From Leptospira terpstrae serovar Hualin str. LT 11-33 = ATCC 700639 (GTDB taxonomy: Bacteria; Spirochaetota; Leptospiria; Leptospirales; Leptospiraceae): a stretch of DNA of 64,000 bases. The notes under the pieces are model-generated. The model saw nothing but the letters and a program-made list of their open reading frames with translations. It was not told the origin of the DNA and ran no database searches. Shown piece after piece: positions 27,666 through 36,746 of the stretch. The first letter of the stretch is position 1. Each line of letters starts with the position of its first letter. The translations under genes and the position numbers were made by a program. The stretch spans positions 44,553 through 108,552 of the forward strand of contig NZ_AOGW02000015.1 of the NCBI RefSeq assembly GCF_000332495.1, written 5' to 3'.

Positions 27666-29369
27666 CTATCGGTTTTGGTTTAAATTCATAAAAGAACCGA
27701 TGGATTCACGAGAAGGTTGGTTGTCTTCTTTCATGTATTTTGCCATCTCTTCACGTTCTACCGCTTTATCAAAATCTTTGATAGAGAGAGAAATCTTCTT
27801 ATTGTTAGGTTCAATTTTTACAACCACTGTGCGAACGGATTCACCCACTTTGTAAAGATCTTCTAACTTAATGTTACGACCATCTGGAATTTCTGAAATG
27901 TGAACAAGTCCTTCATAACCTGGTTCTACTTCTACGAACACTCCAAAGCTAACAATGGATTTCACACGACCTTCTACCAGAGTACCCGGTGGGTATTTTT
28001 TGCGAAGAGCTTCGTATGGGTGTTCTGATAGTTGTTTTAAACCACAGCTGATTCGTTGTGCATCTAAGTTCACATCGAGTATTTTGTACTGAACCGATTG
28101 GCCTTTTTTCAAAAGGTTTAAAGGATTCTTTTCTTTTTCATCCCAAGTGATGTCGGAGATATGAATGAGTCCTGCGATTCCACTTTCTACTTCCACGAAA
28201 GCACCGTATTTAGTGATTCCAGTGATTTTTCCTTCGAGCACGTTTCCGGCACGAACGTTAGCAGAAAGAGCTTCCCAAGGGTTAGGAAGAAGTTGTTTGA
28301 GTCCGAGAGACAAACGTCTTGCTTCGAAATCGATGTCTAAAATTTCAGAATCAACTTCTTGGCCTTTTTTCAAAACATCTTTTGGATGTGGTGGTTTTTT
28401 TGCCCAAGAAAGTTCTGTAGTATGGATAAGACCTTCCAATCCTTCTTTGAGTTCAACGAAAGCACCGAAGTTAGTAAGAGAGGTAACGATTCCTCGCACC
28501 ACCATACCTTTTTCGAGTTCTTTTTTCGCCCAAATCCATGGATCTTCATAGAGTTGTTTGATCCCTAAAGAGAGTTTGTTATTCTCTTTATCTACTTCAA
28601 GAACAATCACTTCGACTTCGGCGCCGATGTTGAAGTACTGTTTGAAAGGAGCAAATTTTTTATAAGAAATATCGTTTTGGCGAAGAAGACCTACCACATC
28701 GTAAACAGAAAGGAAAACACCAAAGTTGGCGATCTTCACCACTTTCCCGTTTACTTTGTCTCCCACTTTTACTTTGCCAAGGAGTTCTTCCCACTTCTCA
28801 CCGTTGATTTCGTCGAGAAGGGTTTTGCGAGAGACCACACCGGTTCTCGTTTTTTCATTTAATTCAATGATTTTGAAGGAAAATTCTTTTCCACCTTCTG
28901 TGGATTCTTTAAACCTTACCCCTACGTGAGAGGCAGGAAGGAAAAGTTGGATGCCTTCGCTTTCTACGAGGTAACCTTTGTTTTTTACTTCTCCTACTAT
29001 TTTTCCAGAAAGGGGGTATCCGTTTTGACTTGCGTCTTTGATGGTTTCCCAACCAACTCTTTGGTCCGCTTCTTTTTTGGAGAGGACACAGTATCCGTCG
29101 ACCCGCTTCTTAATGATCGCACTGACTTTCTCACCGCGTTTTGGCGTTTCTGAGAAGTCTTCACGAGAAACACGAGCTTCCAATTTCTCTCCGATATCGA
29201 GGAAAACAGTGTCACCGATGACATCGACTACAGTCCCTTCAATGAGGGTACCTTTTCCTGCGGAGTTCTCTTGTTCTTGTGCTTGTGACTGCGATTCCCA
29301 CTTCTCTAATAATTCGCCGAAGGAAGAAGTGGTCTCATTTTTGGGGGAGGATGGGTTGGTTGAATTCAA
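27666..29369 (-). CDS. rpsA: 30S ribosomal protein S1
   Basis: 567 residues with six S1 RNA-binding repeats (roughly 40-110, 125-190, 212-282, 298-368, 383-453, 470-540). The later four carry the clearest motif (GxVxxIxxFGxFVELxxGxxGLxHxSE). It helps unfold and load mRNA on the small subunit. The reading frame has a stop two codons before the TTG at 29369 and no ATG until far inside the protein, so TTG is the likely start. It follows cmk by 20 bp, the common cmk-rpsA order. Confidence 0.94.
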   Translation of the reverse strand: MNSTNPSSPKNETTSSFGELLEKWESQSQAQEQENSAGKGTLIEGTVVDVIGDTVFLDIGEKLEARVSREDFSETPKRGEKVSAIIKKRVDGYCVLSKKEADQRVGWETIKDASQNGYPLSGKIVGEVKNKGYLVESEGIQLFLPASHVGVRFKESTEGGKEFSFKIIELNEKTRTGVVSRKTLLDEINGEKWEELLGKVKVGDKVNGKVVKIANFGVFLSVYDVVGLLRQNDISYKKFAPFKQYFNIGAEVEVIVLEVDKENNKLSLGIKQLYEDPWIWAKKELEKGMVVRGIVTSLTNFGAFVELKEGLEGLIHTTELSWAKKPPHPKDVLKKGQEVDSEILDIDFEARRLSLGLKQLLPNPWEALSANVRAGNVLEGKITGITKYGAFVEVESGIAGLIHISDITWDEKEKNPLNLLKKGQSVQYKILDVNLDAQRISCGLKQLSEHPYEALRKKYPPGTLVEGRVKSIVSFGVFVEVEPGYEGLVHISEIPDGRNIKLEDLYKVGESVRTVVVKIEPNNKKISLSIKDFDKAVEREEMAKYMKEDNQPSRESIGSFMNLNQNR

Positions 29370-29389
29370 TGGTTACCGGGATACAAAAC

Positions 29390-30142
29390 TTAGATTTGCC
29401 CAGAGGATGAAACCTTGGACAGGATAGTATTTAGGACAGTTTCCGTGTCGAGGGTGCTCGTGTCAATCAGGATTGCGTCCGAAGCCTGTTTCAGGGGGGC
29501 CACAGTACGGGTGGTGTCACTTTCATCCCGAGCCACAATCTCCTCTTGGATGTGTTTTAGGTCGGCTTTAAAGCCTTTTGTAACTAATTCATCGTATCGG
29601 CGTTTGGCCCGCACTTCCACAGAGGCGGTCAGAAAAAATTTAAATTTCGACTTGGGAAAAACTTCGGTTCCAATATCCCGACCGTCCATGACCAGTTTAT
29701 GGCTTTTTGCGAATTCGCGGATATGGTGGTTTAGAATCTCTCGAAAGGCTCGCCTGGGGGCGATGTAACGGATTTTTTTTGTGATCTCAGGATCGCGGAT
29801 TTCATGACTTATGTCTCGTTCTCCCAAATACATTAAATTTTCTCCCGTAGAAGAAAGTTCACAATGTACGGGAATTTTTGCCACGGAATAGCCAAACTCT
29901 TCTTCGTCCTTTTCGAGTAGACTGGCATCTGCCAATTTTTCTGTATAAAAAGGAAACTTAGACTCATCCTCTTTGGTTTCCAAAAACTTATCCCATATAG
30001 CGAGCGTTAATGCTCTATAAAAGGCTCCTGAATCTAAGTAAAGATACCCAATTTTATGGGCGATCATACGGGCAAGTGTACTTTTTCCAGAGCCGGCTGG
30101 TCCATCAATGGCGATGACATTTTCAATATTCAGAGTACTCAT
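29390..30142 (-). CDS. cmk: cytidylate kinase
   Basis: Phosphorylates CMP/dCMP with ATP. 250 residues from the ATG at 30142; the P-loop AIDGPAGSGKST lies at 9-20, and LYLDSGAFYRALTLA, MDGRDIGTEVFP and KRRYDELVTKG follow in order. A longer frame to 30241 exists but its first 33 residues show no family features and run across the promoter of the divergent kinase gene, so I reject it. Confidence 0.92.
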   Translation of the reverse strand: MSTLNIENVIAIDGPAGSGKSTLARMIAHKIGYLYLDSGAFYRALTLAIWDKFLETKEDESKFPFYTEKLADASLLEKDEEEFGYSVAKIPVHCELSSTGENLMYLGERDISHEIRDPEITKKIRYIAPRRAFREILNHHIREFAKSHKLVMDGRDIGTEVFPKSKFKFFLTASVEVRAKRRYDELVTKGFKADLKHIQEEIVARDESDTTRTVAPLKQASDAILIDTSTLDTETVLNTILSKVSSSGQI

Positions 30143-30234
30143 AAGTTTATAATCTAATGGTAGAACGGGAATTGATTTCGTCCAGAGGAATTCTTTGGGC
30201 AAGGAAAGGCTAACCGATGGTAAACGATTTTCCC

Positions 30235-30262
30235 TTGACATGTATATTTTTCATTATAGGAT
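30235..30262 (+). promoter_or_regulatory. sigma-70-like promoter for the GAF/PAS histidine kinase gene
   Basis: TTGACA (30235-30240) is followed after 16 bp by TAGGAT (30257-30262). A start near 30269 would place the GTG at 30285 as first usable start, with GGTGG a few bases before it. Confidence 0.45.
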
Positions 30263-30284
30263 CAGTGGCACTCGGTGGATACTT

Positions 30285-31817
30285 GTGAAACTTAGAAACC
30301 GCAATCTGGATCCAGAACGAATTGCTGACTTCGAATGTTTCCGTAGCGGAATTTTAGAGCTCATTGTCAAAAATACACCACTGACAGAGATACTAAACGA
30401 AATTGTTCTTGGGATTGAAACTCTCAACCCGAGCATGATTTGCACTGTAGTGCTTATTGAAAATTCTAAAATCAGAATGGGGGCTTCCCCTTCTCTCCCC
30501 AAAATTTTTAACGAAGCCATTGAAGGAGTGAGCATAGGACCTGAAACTGGTTCTTGTGGAACGGCAGCTTACACTGGGAAACGAGTCATTGTAGAAGATA
30601 TAGGAACAAGTCCTTTATGGAAAAACTACAAAGAAATTGCTCTCAGTGTCGGACTTGCATCCTGTTGGTCGGAACCAATCAAATCCCACACTAATGAAAC
30701 CATTGGTACCTTTGCTATTTACCACCATGAGATCGCTAGCCCCAATGAATTTGATATCTTTATCATCTCAGAGACTGCTGACCTAGTTAGCATAACCATA
30801 GAAAAATTCAATGTATCAATCAAACTAACAGAAAGCGAAAGAAGGTTCCGTGATTTTTTCGAAAAGAATTCTTCAGTAATGCTCATCATCGAACCAAATT
30901 CAGGTGAGATCATCAATGCCAACCAAACGGCCGTTCAATTTTACGGATATCCTCATGAAATTCTAACAAAAATGAAAATTAATGAAATCAATATGCTTCC
31001 TGAAGAGGAGATAAAACAAGAGAGGATGCGGGCACTCGCCGAAGAAAGGAGTTATTTTTCTTTTCCACACAAATTGGCCAATGGAATCATCAAACAAGTA
31101 GAAGTTTACTCTACGCCTATTGACACAAGCAACCGCCACTTATTATTTTCCATCATCCACGATGTTACTGAAAGGAAAATAGCGGAAGAAAAAGTGAAAT
31201 CCCTTCTTTCTGAAAAGGAAATGATTCTAAAAGAAGTACACCATAGAATCAAAAACAACATGACAATCCTTTACAATCTTTTGGATCTCCAAGCAGGGTC
31301 ACAAGAAAACGAAGCTTTACGAAATTCATTAAAAGATGCAACCAGTCGTATCAAAACCATGGCCCTATTGTATGATAAACTTTACTTACAAATGGCATTC
31401 CATGAACTCCCTTTAGATGCATACCTTATCCCATTGACCAACGAGATCATATCCCTGTTCCCCTATCCAGTTCATATAAATATCGAAATCGGGAACTTTT
31501 CTCTCACTGCAGAACAACTTCAGGCTATAGGAATTATTACCAACGAACTTCTTACCAACAGTTTAAAATATGCTGGTGGAAATGCCAAAGAGTTAGAAGT
31601 CCAAATCAAAGCTTGGAAAGAAAATAACGAAATTCATTTGTTGGTTAAGGATAATGGAAAGGGATTTGCACATAAGGATTCCAATTCAGACAAATTTGGA
31701 TTTGGTTTGACTTTGGTGATGATGTTAGCCAAACAACTCGCCGGCAAACTCATGTTTAATGGAGATGCCGGAGCAGAGTTTCATATTGTATTTCCTATTC
31801 GAACCACCCATCCTTAG
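30285..31817 (+). CDS. soluble sensor histidine kinase with GAF and PAS domains
   Basis: About 510 residues, no transmembrane helix, so a cytoplasmic sensor. A GAF domain (about 15-180; GPETGSCGTAAYTGKRVIVEDI) is followed by a PAS domain (about 185-305; SSVMLIIEPNSGEIINANQTAVQFYGYP). The HisKA_2 box EVHHRIKNNMTILYNLLDLQ carries the phospho-accepting histidine, and a HATPase_c domain follows (NELLTNSLKYAGG, DNGKGF). HisKA_2 kinases often pair with unusual receivers or two-component regulators of general stress; no response regulator is adjacent. The start is uncertain: GTG 30285 fits the promoter, ATG 30240 overlaps the -35, and TTG 30195 lies within the cmk leader. It overlaps the next convergent gene by 23 bp. 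Confidence 0.85.
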   Translation: MKLRNRNLDPERIADFECFRSGILELIVKNTPLTEILNEIVLGIETLNPSMICTVVLIENSKIRMGASPSLPKIFNEAIEGVSIGPETGSCGTAAYTGKRVIVEDIGTSPLWKNYKEIALSVGLASCWSEPIKSHTNETIGTFAIYHHEIASPNEFDIFIISETADLVSITIEKFNVSIKLTESERRFRDFFEKNSSVMLIIEPNSGEIINANQTAVQFYGYPHEILTKMKINEINMLPEEEIKQERMRALAEERSYFSFPHKLANGIIKQVEVYSTPIDTSNRHLLFSIIHDVTERKIAEEKVKSLLSEKEMILKEVHHRIKNNMTILYNLLDLQAGSQENEALRNSLKDATSRIKTMALLYDKLYLQMAFHELPLDAYLIPLTNEIISLFPYPVHINIEIGNFSLTAEQLQAIGIITNELLTNSLKYAGGNAKELEVQIKAWKENNEIHLLVKDNGKGFAHKDSNSDKFGFGLTLVMMLAKQLAGKLMFNGDAGAEFHIVFPIRTTHP

Positions 31818-33396
31818 AAACTGGGAATGTGTATCGAAATCTTTTTTTGGAATTTCCAAGGTAGGCAAATTCCATACGAATATTTTCTACATGACTAAGA
31901 TCGTTTCCACTATCTAAGTACAAACGAATTTCCTTCTCCATAGTCTTCCGATAGAAATAATTATCCTTAATGTAATTGTACATGATAAGATATAAAATTT
32001 TATTTTCTTCTGATAATTTTGGATTTGGATTCTCTGCACTTTGGCTTGCAAACCTAAGTTTTCCATTGATAAAATGCAAATTAGACTGTATCAAATAATT
32101 AGCAGGATTTGTTTGGTCCATTTGGATGACTAGAGGGAGTTTTACTTGGTTACAATTCCAATAAAACCTAAGTGTGGGTTCTTCCAAATTTACTTCTTTC
32201 CAAAAAAATTCCAATTCATTCTTATCACTACACAACTCATTAGACTTTTCATCAGAATTTGGAATACGAACCATGTTTTTGGGGAAAATGGAAAATACGG
32301 TTTGTTTTTGACTGTACTCCGAATACACTCCATGAGGAATCCAAACAGTATTCTCTAATTTTTGAACCAACTCGGTAGCTATTTGTTCTCCACTTCTTTT
32401 TTTTATCTCTTTATAAAGAGAAGTAGAAAGAGTATTGATAAACTCGGGGAAAAAACGATCTCCCGCATTTGTTTTGGCGATGGCTTGAAAGATGGTAACA
32501 TCTGCTAACTCAGTACCCACAAATTTTCTATATTGCCAAAGTAATGATGGTATATAAACAAAATCTTTTTTGAAATCTGATTCAATCGTTGAATCATAAT
32601 ACCCAATTTCTTTGTCCAAACGAAAAGAAGAAACTAGAAGTTGGCGTTTCACCGCTTCACATGTTTTGTGAGTGTATAATTCTGGATGATCTATTAAAGA
32701 CGCTGCATAATAATCCGAAATCCCTTCTGCAAGCGAACGACCGATCGCATTGTTTCCCAAATATTTTCCAGTAATCAAATGAGTATACTCATGATAAATG
32801 GCATCAGGACAAGAGGCAGTATCTATAATTCGATCAAATGCAAATCTTCCAAAAAAAGGGAAATCCCATTTAGGAGCAAACCATAACTCACTGTTCCAAC
32901 TTCCTTTAGATTCGGAAGGGGGAATGGCTAAAGCTGTATTTTTCAGAGATACTTTGGTATCAAAATAATCTGTCGGTGAATAAGCGTAAGGTGCATCCAC
33001 TCGAATTCTTACTTTAGGATTAAATTCAGTGATTTTTTCTTTGGAACCTGATGTAAGGGCAATCGATTTAAATTTGGATTCGATTTTACGTAATTGGTAA
33101 CCTAAAGTTAGGTATTTCAGATTTCCTTCCACTTGTTCGATGGGAATTGGTGTTTGGTCTACACCAGAGTGGATGGCAAAATTTTCTAGAATATAATGAG
33201 TTTGGGATTTTAGGCCTAGTTCTTCTATATTTATGATTTTGTGAACGAACTGCTTTCGTTCTCCTTCCCAATCCAAAACTTGGTTTTCTTTTTTTCCTTC
33301 TGCATTTAGTTGTAACCCAAAGAATAAAGCGAAAATAGAAAATAAGATGTAGGTTCTTTGTATCCAAAGAACACTTCGAGACTGTGTATTCTTCAT
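31795..33396 (-). CDS. exported gluzincin-type metallopeptidase-like protein
   Basis: 533 residues with an N-terminal signal peptide (about 12-32, ending LNA). Residues 202-206 are HEYTH, followed by ExxxD (E224, D228) in LAEGISDYYA. That HExxH-(17)-ExxxD arrangement is the zinc site of gluzincins such as thermolysin or fungalysin. Nothing else in the protein lets me name a peptidase family, and the flanks (about 40-190 and 300-533) are unfamiliar. It should act in the periplasm, outer membrane or outside. Upstream, a 13-bp hairpin separates it from the 33508 gene. Inference: active zinc protease of unknown substrate. Confidence 0.65.
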   Translation of the reverse strand: MKNTQSRSVLWIQRTYILFSIFALFFGLQLNAEGKKENQVLDWEGERKQFVHKIINIEELGLKSQTHYILENFAIHSGVDQTPIPIEQVEGNLKYLTLGYQLRKIESKFKSIALTSGSKEKITEFNPKVRIRVDAPYAYSPTDYFDTKVSLKNTALAIPPSESKGSWNSELWFAPKWDFPFFGRFAFDRIIDTASCPDAIYHEYTHLITGKYLGNNAIGRSLAEGISDYYAASLIDHPELYTHKTCEAVKRQLLVSSFRLDKEIGYYDSTIESDFKKDFVYIPSLLWQYRKFVGTELADVTIFQAIAKTNAGDRFFPEFINTLSTSLYKEIKKRSGEQIATELVQKLENTVWIPHGVYSEYSQKQTVFSIFPKNMVRIPNSDEKSNELCSDKNELEFFWKEVNLEEPTLRFYWNCNQVKLPLVIQMDQTNPANYLIQSNLHFINGKLRFASQSAENPNPKLSEENKILYLIMYNYIKDNYFYRKTMEKEIRLYLDSGNDLSHVENIRMEFAYLGNSKKRFRYTFPVSKDGWFE

Positions 33397-33432
33397 TGTT
33401 TATTACTCTATTGAATTTATTTTTACAAAGAG

Positions 33433-33474
33433 ATCTTGTTTCTAGTTGTCATGATGAATGTCTAGAAACAAGAT
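33433..33474 (-). terminator. 13-bp hairpin between two leftward genes
   Basis: ATCTTGTTTCTAG (33433-33445) pairs perfectly with CTAGAAACAAGAT (33462-33474) over a 16-nt loop. Read leftward it is followed by CTCTTTGT. It may end transcription after the 33508 gene or set a processing point before the metallopeptidase gene. Confidence 0.55.
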
Positions 33475-33507
33475 TCTTAAATTTTTATTTTGAAGTTTCA
33501 ATAAGAC

Positions 33508-33933
33508 TTAGAATCCAAGTCCCACAGAATCATACATTCCACCAGAGACCACGTTTCCTAGTCCACCAGTATGAATGAGGATACCTACTACTGCAACCAC
33601 AGTCACCGAAGCGAGTACGTTTTCAAAAACTTTGAAGTTATTTCCGTGAAGGTAGTTTCCTGTAGATTTTTTTAACTGAATGGAAGAAACGATCTTATCC
33701 ATATCTTGATCAAGAGTACCTGCAAATTCAGCATTTTTAATTTCTCTGCTAATTCTGACAAATTCTTGTGGAGTGATATGCGCCTTAAGATACTCGTTCG
33801 CTTCTTTAGCTGTCATTCCGTTCTTTACAAGTACGTTTGCGGCTTCTCTTACGCTCATTTGATTTGGTTGCGCTGCGAATGCTGCTTGAGTTGCAAACAC
33901 GATTGCTAATATTAAACTAATTTTCTTTTTCAT
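33508..33933 (-). CDS. small exported protein with C-terminal helix
   Basis: 141 residues from the ATG at 33933, which has AAGGAT before it; a TTG 15 codons earlier is unlikely. Signal peptide ends AAFA (about 20). The middle is helical and charged (MTAKEANEYLKAH, VRISREIKNAEFAG), and residues ~108-125 (LASVTVVAVVGILIH) form one transmembrane helix near a glycine-rich C-terminus. No family recognised. Likely a small envelope protein. Confidence 0.6.
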   Translation of the reverse strand: MKKKISLILAIVFATQAAFAAQPNQMSVREAANVLVKNGMTAKEANEYLKAHITPQEFVRISREIKNAEFAGTLDQDMDKIVSSIQLKKSTGNYLHGNNFKVFENVLASVTVVAVVGILIHTGGLGNVVSGGMYDSVGLGF

Positions 33934-34070
33934 GGGATAATCCTTTGAATCAAATTTGTTTTTAGTAGAATGTTTCAAACCATTGCGCTAAAAACTTGAA
34001 TCCATCCTACTACGAAAAAGAATCCAAATCGTCTGGTTCGATCGAATTGGAATGAAAACTACGTCCGAAT

Positions 34071-35210
34071 TTATCGAGATGGATGTTTTTTTAGGATTTT
34101 TTCTCTATATTCTCTCGGAGTGGTTCCTGTTTCTTTTTTGAAGGCTTCATTAAAAGTAGATTTAGAACCAAAACCTACATCATAAGCAATCGCAAGAAGC
34201 GACCTTTCCGGTTCTTTTTCTATTTTTTCCTTAGCTTCTTTCACTCGGTATAGATTTGTATACTGGTAGAAGCTCAGTTTGATTTCCATATTTAGAAATT
34301 CAGAGAGTTGGTGAGAACTAAGATCCATTCTTTCGGAAAGTTCGCGGAGACTAAGTTTTTCTTCTCGGTATATCTTTTCTGTTTCAAACAGATCTTGTAA
34401 TTTGTTACGAATTAGGTTGTGATCCAGTTTGGAAATTTGAGAAATTCTTTCTTTTTTTTCTTCTTCTACAATCTTACGAACTTCCAAAAAGAAATCAGGA
34501 TAGGATTGCCTAAGCACATATAAAAAACAGAAAAAAAGTCCAATGGCCACACCGGTTACTTGGTGAGAATTTTGGCCGCCAAAAACCAAAGTTTTTAAAC
34601 CATGTAGAGAGAGTGCCAAACAAAAACCAACAATCAAAAGGCCAATCTTTAAAGTGGGTTTTTTCCTAAGTGTACTAAAACGAATTTGTTTTGATATCCT
34701 TCTAAAGATTCGTAACATACACCAAATATAAATTAGAATCGCAGGCAAAACGAGTAGAAGTGGACGATCCAAAAAGGAATGAGCAGGTGTTTCAGAATTT
34801 CCTAAGTAATAATCTTTATGCCAAACATTCCAGATCAATATCGAAACGAGGAATAAAAACAAAGGAACCATTCGATAAGATAATCTGCGAAAAGAACGAA
34901 ATTTCCCTTCTAAAACGGTAAGAAAATATTCATCTAACAAAACACCAATGCCTGCTACAACAGGTAAGTCAGTGAGAAAAAGATAATACAACCCTTTGAT
35001 TGTGCCTGAGGAAACTAGATAAAAGTGAAATAAAAGAAAACTTGTTCCGAGAAAGATGATTCCAAGGAGGATTTGTTTTCTACTTTTATGGTAACTGAAG
35101 AATTCACCGATCGCATATAATAAACCGAGGAGTGATGAAAACAAAAGAAAGAAGTTTATGGAATCATTGTAATTTTGAGAAAAGAAAGACATCGTTACAC
35201 CAGTTTCCAT
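34071..35210 (-). CDS. AraC-family regulator with N-terminal membrane domain
   Basis: 379 residues. The first ~235 contain about seven transmembrane helices. The C-terminal ~100 hold two helix-turn-helix units of the AraC type (LSLRELSERMDLSSHQLSEFLN and LLAIAYDVGFGSKSTFNEAFKKETGTTPREYR). Such proteins sense a signal in or through the membrane and bind DNA directly. A second possible start is the ATG at 35192. Ten-bp palindromes TTCGATCGAA lie on both sides of the gene (34037 and 35355) and might be its sites; that is inference. Confidence 0.82.
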   Translation of the reverse strand: METGVTMSFFSQNYNDSINFFLLFSSLLGLLYAIGEFFSYHKSRKQILLGIIFLGTSFLLFHFYLVSSGTIKGLYYLFLTDLPVVAGIGVLLDEYFLTVLEGKFRSFRRLSYRMVPLFLFLVSILIWNVWHKDYYLGNSETPAHSFLDRPLLLVLPAILIYIWCMLRIFRRISKQIRFSTLRKKPTLKIGLLIVGFCLALSLHGLKTLVFGGQNSHQVTGVAIGLFFCFLYVLRQSYPDFFLEVRKIVEEEKKERISQISKLDHNLIRNKLQDLFETEKIYREEKLSLRELSERMDLSSHQLSEFLNMEIKLSFYQYTNLYRVKEAKEKIEKEPERSLLAIAYDVGFGSKSTFNEAFKKETGTTPREYREKILKKHPSR

Positions 35211-35349
35211 CGCAGATGATGGGTTTATTTGTTCTCTTTAGACTAGAAGAGAATTTGATTCTGATTCGACTACCATTCATTTTCCTTCAGGAAAGAAATA
35301 TAATCACAATACAAATAGACATAGACTAAAATAATTTAAACACAATTTG

Positions 35350-35374
35350 TCCGTTTCGATCGAAACGGATTTTT
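35350..35374. terminator. 20-bp perfect palindrome at the 3' end of aroA
   Basis: TCCGTTTCGATCGAAACGGA (35350-35369) is a perfect palindrome; as RNA it gives an 8-bp stem with loop GATC. T5 follows on the plus strand, within the aroA stop region. It could be the aroA terminator or a protein-binding site. Confidence 0.5.
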
Positions 35375-36659
35375 AAAATGATTTTAGAATATCGAAGAAC
35401 CCAGGGAAACTTGTGTCCACCCAACTCGTATCATCAAACGTTAGTTCAACGTTCGAAAGTTTAGAGAGAATGGCAAAACTCATTGCAATCCTGTGGTCCA
35501 TAAAAGTTTCTATGGCACAAGTTTGAATGTCTTTCACTTCCCCGAATTCATATCCATCTTTCGATTCGTTTACCTTCACTCCAAGTCTTTCCAAATTGGT
35601 AACCATGGACTGGATTCGGTCAGATTCTTTAGCGCGGAGTTCTTCTGCATGAGAGATTTGAAATCCGCCCTCCGAAAAAAGGCCAGCAATAGTTAAAATA
35701 GGAATTTCATCAATGATTGAGGGGATGAGATCTTCGGTGATCACAGACCGTTTTAGTTTTGATGGATATACTAGTAAATCGCCAATCTCTTCACCACATT
35801 CCTGTCGTTTGGCGGTGACTTCAATATGTCCCCCCATGTTTTTTAAGACAGTTAAAATTCCCACTCGAGAAGGATTGAGGCCAATATTGCGTATGAGGAG
35901 AGGTTCACTTCCCCCCGCACAAAGACCAAATACAATATAAAAGGCAGCACTGGAGATATCACCAGGAATAACAAATTTAGCACCTGTAAAATGATATGGT
36001 GGTTTAACAGAAAAATGTACTGGCGAATGGTGTGTGATATTTCCACCCAAAAACCGAATCATATTTTCTGTATGATCTCTCGAAACTTCTGACTCTTTGT
36101 AATCGATAGAAATTTCAGAAGCCAAGGCCGCAAGTACCAAAGCACTTTTGATTTGTGCCGAAGCAATAGGACTTGTATAAGAATAAGTTGTTAATTGTTT
36201 TCCTGTCACACGAAGGGGAGCCCTATCATTTCCTTCTACAGAAACAATGTCAGCACCCATTTCCCGCAGTGGGTTCATGATCCTTGCCATCGGACGTTTG
36301 CAAAGAGAGGCATCTCCCGTTAGAGTGGCCGAAATTTGTGGAAGCCCTGCCAGTAGACCTGCAGAAAGACGGATCCCCGTCCCTGCATTTCCAAAATCCA
36401 AATCACCAACAGGAGATTTTAAGTTATTTTTTCCTGGGCTTTGTACGGAATAACTTCCTTTTCCTATGGATTCCACCGAAAGCCCTAAGCTTCCAAAACA
36501 ATGTAAGGTATGAAGAGGATCTTCTCCTTCTAAAAAACCATGAATTTCCGATTTTCCTTGGGAGAGTGCACTAAAGAGAACAGATCTATGCGAGATCGAC
36601 TTATCTCCAGGGACATAAATTTCTTTTTTGGCACTTAATTTGATTTGGGGCTGCAACAT
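35373..36659 (-). CDS. aroA: 3-phosphoshikimate 1-carboxyvinyltransferase (EPSP synthase)
   Basis: 428 residues from the ATG at 36659 ([24 protein letters not shown]). Sixth shikimate-pathway enzyme, joining PEP and shikimate-3-phosphate. [17 protein letters not shown] near 17, [16 protein letters not shown] near 88 and [13 protein letters not shown] near 335 are diagnostic. The GNAGTGIR loop has alanine where many enzymes also have NAGT, so no unusual residue is evident. A longer frame to 36746 exists but its leader is not family-like. Confidence 0.95.
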   Translation of the reverse strand: MLQPQIKLSAKKEIYVPGDKSISHRSVLFSALSQGKSEIHGFLEGEDPLHTLHCFGSLGLSVESIGKGSYSVQSPGKNNLKSPVGDLDFGNAGTGIRLSAGLLAGLPQISATLTGDASLCKRPMARIMNPLREMGADIVSVEGNDRAPLRVTGKQLTTYSYTSPIASAQIKSALVLAALASEISIDYKESEVSRDHTENMIRFLGGNITHHSPVHFSVKPPYHFTGAKFVIPGDISSAAFYIVFGLCAGGSEPLLIRNIGLNPSRVGILTVLKNMGGHIEVTAKRQECGEEIGDLLVYPSKLKRSVITEDLIPSIIDEIPILTIAGLFSEGGFQISHAEELRAKESDRIQSMVTNLERLGVKVNESKDGYEFGEVKDIQTCAIETFMDHRIAMSFAILSKLSNVELTFDDTSWVDTSFPGFFDILKSF

Positions 36660-36746
36660 GTTGTATTTTTCTAAAAAGTATTTTGCAATTTGGTGCTTCT
36701 TTAGTAGCTTTTGACGGAAACCAAGGTTTCTCAAACGAACAACCAA

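Noticed and set aside
29038..29427. 129-residue rightward frame opposite the rpsA 5' region
   Set aside because: It is the complement of S1-domain coding sequence and shows no independent feature.
36711..36746. Longer starts for aroA (TTG at 36746) and the cNMP-binding gene (TTG at 36711)
   Set aside because: Both would extend into each other's upstream region; the aroA extension lacks family features, and the cNMP gene has an ATG close by. The second cannot be fully excluded.
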